Origin: Spongospora subterranea f. sp. subterranea
Lineage: Eukaryota > Endomyxa: Phytomyxea > Phytomyxea > Plasmodiophorida
Reading direction: 5' to 3'
DNA: 62,562 nucleotides
Assembly: GCA_049724395.1 (NCBI GenBank)
Contig: JAUGWO010000032.1
Location: 1 to 62,562, forward strand
The notes under the pieces were generated by a model, which saw only the letters and a list, made by a program, of their open reading frames with translations, was not told the DNA's origin and did not search any database. Both the position numbers and the translations under genes were made by a program. Numbering within the stretch: the stretch's first letter is position 1; each line of letters begins with the position of its first letter. This document shows positions 59,239-62,562 of this stretch, piece after piece.

Positions 59239-59422
59239 TCCAGTTCACGCAACTTCTACTTTTATTACGGTCGTTGCAGAACTACCTATGCCGAGCACGA
59301 GTCGACCCTAAATAACTGTACTGTCAACCAAATAAACATTCTCGAATCTAATCTGCTCTTGATACGCTTGTTCGCCTGCATTCGTAGACTAGCTCCCAGC
59401 TCCAGCTGTTCAAGGTCTTACA
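59231..59422 (+). repeat. 3' LTR of the chromovirus
   Basis: Its 192 bp are identical by eye to the 5' LTR. It is followed by the AATAT target duplication and then by the continuation of the minisatellite. Confidence 0.93.
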
Positions 59423-59475
59423 AATATGACATTGGAACTTGCTCTTGGAAACTGGATAACGAAAATTCATCTGCA

Positions 59476-59784
59476 AAGGATACACCCAAACCGTAAACGA
59501 ATACAAGGATAGACAAACAAGCGACAGTAAAAGCATTAGAAGAGGAAATGAAAAAGATGGATAAACATAGACTTGACCGCCTTCATGGAGCTGATGCAAA
59601 AGAGCATTAAGCACAAATACATAAAAAACAACATAGATGAAAATTCTGGAACACGAAATTAAAGATAGCTTTAAAAATGCGAAACAAGCTTAAACGCAAA
59701 CTCCAGACAGCAATCATGAAGATCAAAAGCCAACGATTTATTGCACAACGACAAATTGAAATGAGAACAGCAGAGTTATATCAC
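59476..59784. other. AT-rich stretch after the minisatellite
   Basis: No gene is supported. A Lys/Arg-rich frame from 59677 (MRNKLKRKLQTAIMKIKSQR) resembles the basic segment between endonuclease and RT in LINEs. It could be a fragment of an older LINE copy. Confidence 0.35.
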
Positions 59785-60109
59785 TCCGCTATTCGACTGC
59801 GCGTGTCACGGCATCGAGATGATGTTTGCTGCCACCAAGTCGGGGAAATGGTGGGAGTCGGCTGCTGCTAGGGATAATAGTGGAGGGATACCTGGAGTCA
59901 TCCCCTATGATACTAACAATCCCAGGAGGAAGCAGCAGTCAGGAAAATGGATCATTAGACACAGAAACCCGGGCTATGGTGGCTCTATGTTATTACATAG
60001 GCAACCAATGACAACGCCCAACCCCTGCAATAAAGAGGCTTGGCCAAATCATTGTACCTGTACATTATAGGACAGGATTTAAGACAATGGATAGACGATA
60101 TGGACAGAC

Positions 60110-60262
60110 TGGAATTCTTCGGAATTCAAATGGACTAAACGGAATTCTTCGGAATTCAAATGGACTAAATGAAATTCTTCAGAATCCAACGAGTCAGGAT
60201 GGAATTCCTCGGAATCCAAATGGACAGAATGGAATTTTGCAGAATTCGAATAGATTGACTGG
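60110..60262 (+). repeat. 30-bp tandem repeat, five units, in frame within LINE ORF1
   Basis: Units of GGAATTCTTCGGAATTCAAA plus 10 bp repeat in frame and encode a decapeptide of the form N-G-I-L-R-N-S-N-G-L. The first two units are nearly identical and the last three are diverged. The reading frame stays open through all five. Confidence 0.85.
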
Positions 60263-60699
60263 AGAAATGAACGGAAATGGTACCAATGTTAACACACGAA
60301 TACCAGATCAGGATAACAGCAACAAACCTAATTATACGAACGTATTAAAGCAACCAAAAACACCAAACAAACACAATCACTCAATAGTAGACGAAGATAC
60401 AGATAGAAAAAATAGACAAAGAAATGAGGGGGAAAAAATGCAAATAGAAAACATAGTAAAGTACAAGGAAAACATGGTAGAAATAGCGATATTACAGAAA
60501 ATAGAGAAGCAATGCATAAATACGAGACTATGGCCATAGATATCAATCCTGCTCACAGCCCACAAAGAGAAAATAGTCTACATAGTTTAGCACATTGTCG
60601 GGGAATGTCTTTGATACATCGCCCCGAGAAGCAGAAAGGAACAGGAGGAAATAGCACCGGATTACATACCACTTGTAGCCTAACAATTGCTCACAACAA

Positions 60700-61230
60700 C
60701 TATGTTTTAAAGATGTAATTGGAGTAGGAAACTGTGCATTCGAAGCAATCAGAACATCAGGAGCAATACCAGACATTACTGTTCAGCAATTACGTAGAAA
60801 AATATGAGACGACGCCAGAGACCCAAATCAGGGAAGAACCATAGCGACAAAAATACTGAACTACGCTGGATCATTACCCAACAACGAGAATTGTACTCTT
60901 GATCAATATCTAGACATAATGGAACAGGACCGGCAATGGGCTGGATTGTTCGAGTTTACAATAGCAGCCTTTATATATAAGATCAACATAATCATAATCA
61001 GTCAGGCAACAATACCTGTGACCACAGATAAAAAAAAATGGATCGAATCGTGTTTCCCAAAATTCAGAGACAGCGTTCATTGGAAAAGTACGATCTATGT
61101 ACTGCACCACATGCATGGAAAACCATCAACCCCTATGGGACATAGTAGACTGAATCATTATGGGACTCTATTTCCAATTGATGAAGACACTCTGATCAAT
61201 AGTAACATTACAACAATACACGTTTATTGA
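60700..61230 (+). pseudogene. OTU-like cysteine protease domain of the LINE
   Basis: FKDVIGVGNCAFEAIRTSG matches the OTU nucleophile motif (usually D-G-N-C-x-F/Y-x-A-I), with Gly-Val in place of the Asp-Gly before N-C. MEQDRQWAGLFEF with TIAAFIYKINIIII matches the family's M-x-x-D/G-x-W-G-G-x-x-E-x-x-A block. GHSRLNHYGTL carries the expected H-Y histidine near the end. The minus-strand LINE has the equivalent GAGTCALEAI and RQWTGLFELTIAAFIYEINL. OTU domains are known in some non-LTR elements, such as the Dualen/RandI clade. The copy is interrupted by a stop, so it is not functional as it stands. Confidence 0.6.
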
Positions 61231-61929
61231 AAATTACATTGGGAAACAACAACATCGGACAATGGTCTCATTAATGATAACTGACGACGAACCATTGGAC
61301 AACAAAATTGAAACACCAACGACATCCTCAATTCAGCCGAACAATAGTCTGTTAACTGGGGAGAACGAACTAGACCAACACACAATGCTGACACCAAAAA
61401 ACAGGACCAGCGAATTACTGCAAAAACTGGAAAAGCTTAGCATGGTCACAAGCCACACAGCCAACAGAAGTCCCCAACATAGGGTATCTAGAGACAATGA
61501 CTCAATCCAACGTTTAAATCAATCTCACTACGTGATTAATAACAGCGACAACATTTCCGGTAACATTGGAAAAAAAGACAATAATCAAACAAAGAAAGAA
61601 GAACTACTACAAGAACTTCAAAAGACGAGGTTCTTTGAAAAATACTCACACAACGATGCCTCAACCAAACAAAAAAGACAACTGAAAATAACACAATGCT
61701 TTGCGAGCCTTAACGGTAAAGCGAAAAAAGAAAAGAGTAACCGAAATTTGATTATAGCACAATGGAACGCATGTTCATTAAGCGAGGAGAAGTCAACCGA
61801 ACTGGCACTTTTTGCGAATCAACACCTAATAGATGTAATCTGTATTGCAGAGCTAAGCCATAGACGTAATATACAGGGATTCCCACACAAACCCTGTTTG
61901 GCAAGTTAAGGGAAAGTCAATTCGCGCAA

Positions 61930-62562
61930 TCAACCAAGGAACCATGCATTTGGTACAAATCCCGGGAAAATCAATTGACAATCATAGGTATCTATGTCGA
62001 TGATCTACTAATCACAGGCGACGACGACACTGAAATTACGAAGATTTCAGCAGTACTACGGTCATCATTCAAGATGAAAGACCTAGGGGAAGCCGATACA
62101 TTTCTCGGTATGAAGATCCGTTATTTAGATGGCACGATCCGACTATCGCAAGAAAAACACATAAGAGAGGTCATCCAGCGTTTTAAGCAGGAAAACTGCA
62201 AACCAGTCACCACACCAATGACAACTATTTATGATCCGAACGAGGACGAGGAAATTACTGATAAGTATCCCATTCGCGAAATCATTGGAAGTTTATCCTA
62301 AATCGCTTACGGGACACGTCCTGATATTGCATTTGCAGTTAACAATATCAGCAGGCATGTGTCGAAACCAACCAAAGCACTATGGAAAGCGGCGCAAAGG
62401 ATTCTCAAATACCTCAACACGACCCCGAATGACAGCTTGGTGTTCAAGGGGAGCTCAACTGATATCACAGGATGGGCCGACAGCAATTACGCTATGGGTA
62501 CTCTTGATCGACGATCCACCACAGGTCTACTGATCCAAGTGGGAGGCAATCCCGTTATATGG
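61930..62562 (+). mobile_element. Copia-type pol fragment (RT to RNase H), runs off the window
   Basis: EPCIWYKS, IGIYVDDLLITGDD and FKMKDLGEADTFLGMKI are diagnostic Copia RT motifs. They are followed by the linker with KPVTTPMTT, an RT end and the beginning of RNase H (DITGWADSNYAMGT). The fragment starts abruptly about 60 bp after the LINE endonuclease start. It is broken, and its far end lies beyond the window. Confidence 0.8.

Larger units (their letters stand above)
54325..59422 (+). mobile_element. Ty3/gypsy chromovirus, looks whole and young
   Basis: Two 192-bp LTRs (54325-54516 and 59231-59422), identical by eye and with TG...CA ends, flank gag and pol. A 5-bp duplication AATAT borders the element (54320-54324 and 59423-59427). 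Identical LTRs indicate a very recent insertion relative to the base substitution rate. No breaks were noticed. The pol end carries a chromodomain, which in this clade guides insertion through chromatin marks. The element lies in the minisatellite described above. Confidence 0.95.
59785..61915 (+). mobile_element. Truncated LINE with OTU-like and endonuclease-start domains (plus-strand copy)
   Basis: The copy starts with a repeat shared with 53910-54040. Then come an ORF1-like frame with a decapeptide repeat (60087-60539), an OTU-like domain (about 60700-61230), a polar linker (61262-61720) and the first strand of an apurinic-type endonuclease (NLIIAQWNACSLSEEKSTEL, then IDVICIAELSH at about 61750-61855). 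Copia pol sequence begins about 60 bp later, so the endonuclease and RT are missing. The OTU-like frame contains at least one stop and a frame change. The order is the same as in the minus-strand copy at 45.4-49.0 kb. Confidence 0.75.

Noticed and set aside
1-62562. CRISPR arrays, bacterial operons, phage genes or rRNA
   Set aside because: No regularly spaced direct repeats with unique spacers and no rRNA core sequences were seen. Spliceosomal introns show eukaryotic nuclear DNA.

Overview
The window is eukaryotic nuclear DNA. Its genes are split by many very short GT-AG introns: those I could fix by protein homology and frame run from 44 to 67 nt. The gene set points to a fungus or a close relative (early-diverging Holomycota are plausible). 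It includes the Lys9 and Lys1 enzymes of the alpha-aminoadipate lysine pathway, a peroxisomal 2,4-dienoyl-CoA reductase, a VPS13 lipid-transfer protein, a VMA22/CCDC115-like V-ATPase assembly factor, a PPR-like protein and a triose-phosphate-type transporter. The mobile elements (chromodomain Ty3/gypsy, Copia, OTU-bearing LINEs) do not narrow this further. I could not name a species.

Layout. From 1 to about 17.5 kb there is no gene I can support. This part holds decayed DNA: a DDE transposase remnant (0.9-1.5 kb), a foldback repeat (2.34-2.47 kb), an old tandem duplication (5.2-5.7 kb), decayed repeated coding-like units (6.2-7.1 kb) and a broken Ty3/gypsy element on the minus strand (8.6-10.8 kb). 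From 17.5 to 42.2 kb lies a compact gene island with seven genes. In order they are the lysine enzyme fusion (-), the PPR-like gene (-), VMA22-like (+), the TPT-family transporter (+), DECR2/SPS19-like (+), a 1,300-residue ARM/HEAT-like protein (-) and VPS13 (-). From 42.3 kb to the end is a second repeat-rich flank. It holds a long foldback, a LINE on the minus strand (45.4-49.0 kb), Copia fragments, a complete-looking young Ty3/gypsy chromovirus (54.3-59.4 kb) sitting in a minisatellite, and a second LINE copy on the plus strand cut off by Copia sequence.

The strongest candidate for something new is the lysine locus. A saccharopine reductase (Lys9) domain and a saccharopine dehydrogenase (Lys1) domain are joined into one reading frame across a 46-nt intron, in the order Lys9-Lys1. 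This is the reverse of the LKR-SDH order of animal and plant AASS, and it matches the order of the biosynthetic steps. The Lys1 part has no start codon of its own. The second notable observation is a LINE family, present in two opposed copies, that carries an OTU-protease-like domain upstream of its apurinic endonuclease domain.

The other host genes are ordinary housekeeping functions: membrane contact-site lipid transfer, V-ATPase assembly, peroxisomal beta-oxidation of unsaturated fatty acids, and sugar-phosphate transport. They show no operon-like logic. The only structural link is a divergent gene pair (PPR-like and VMA22-like) with starts about 105 bp apart.
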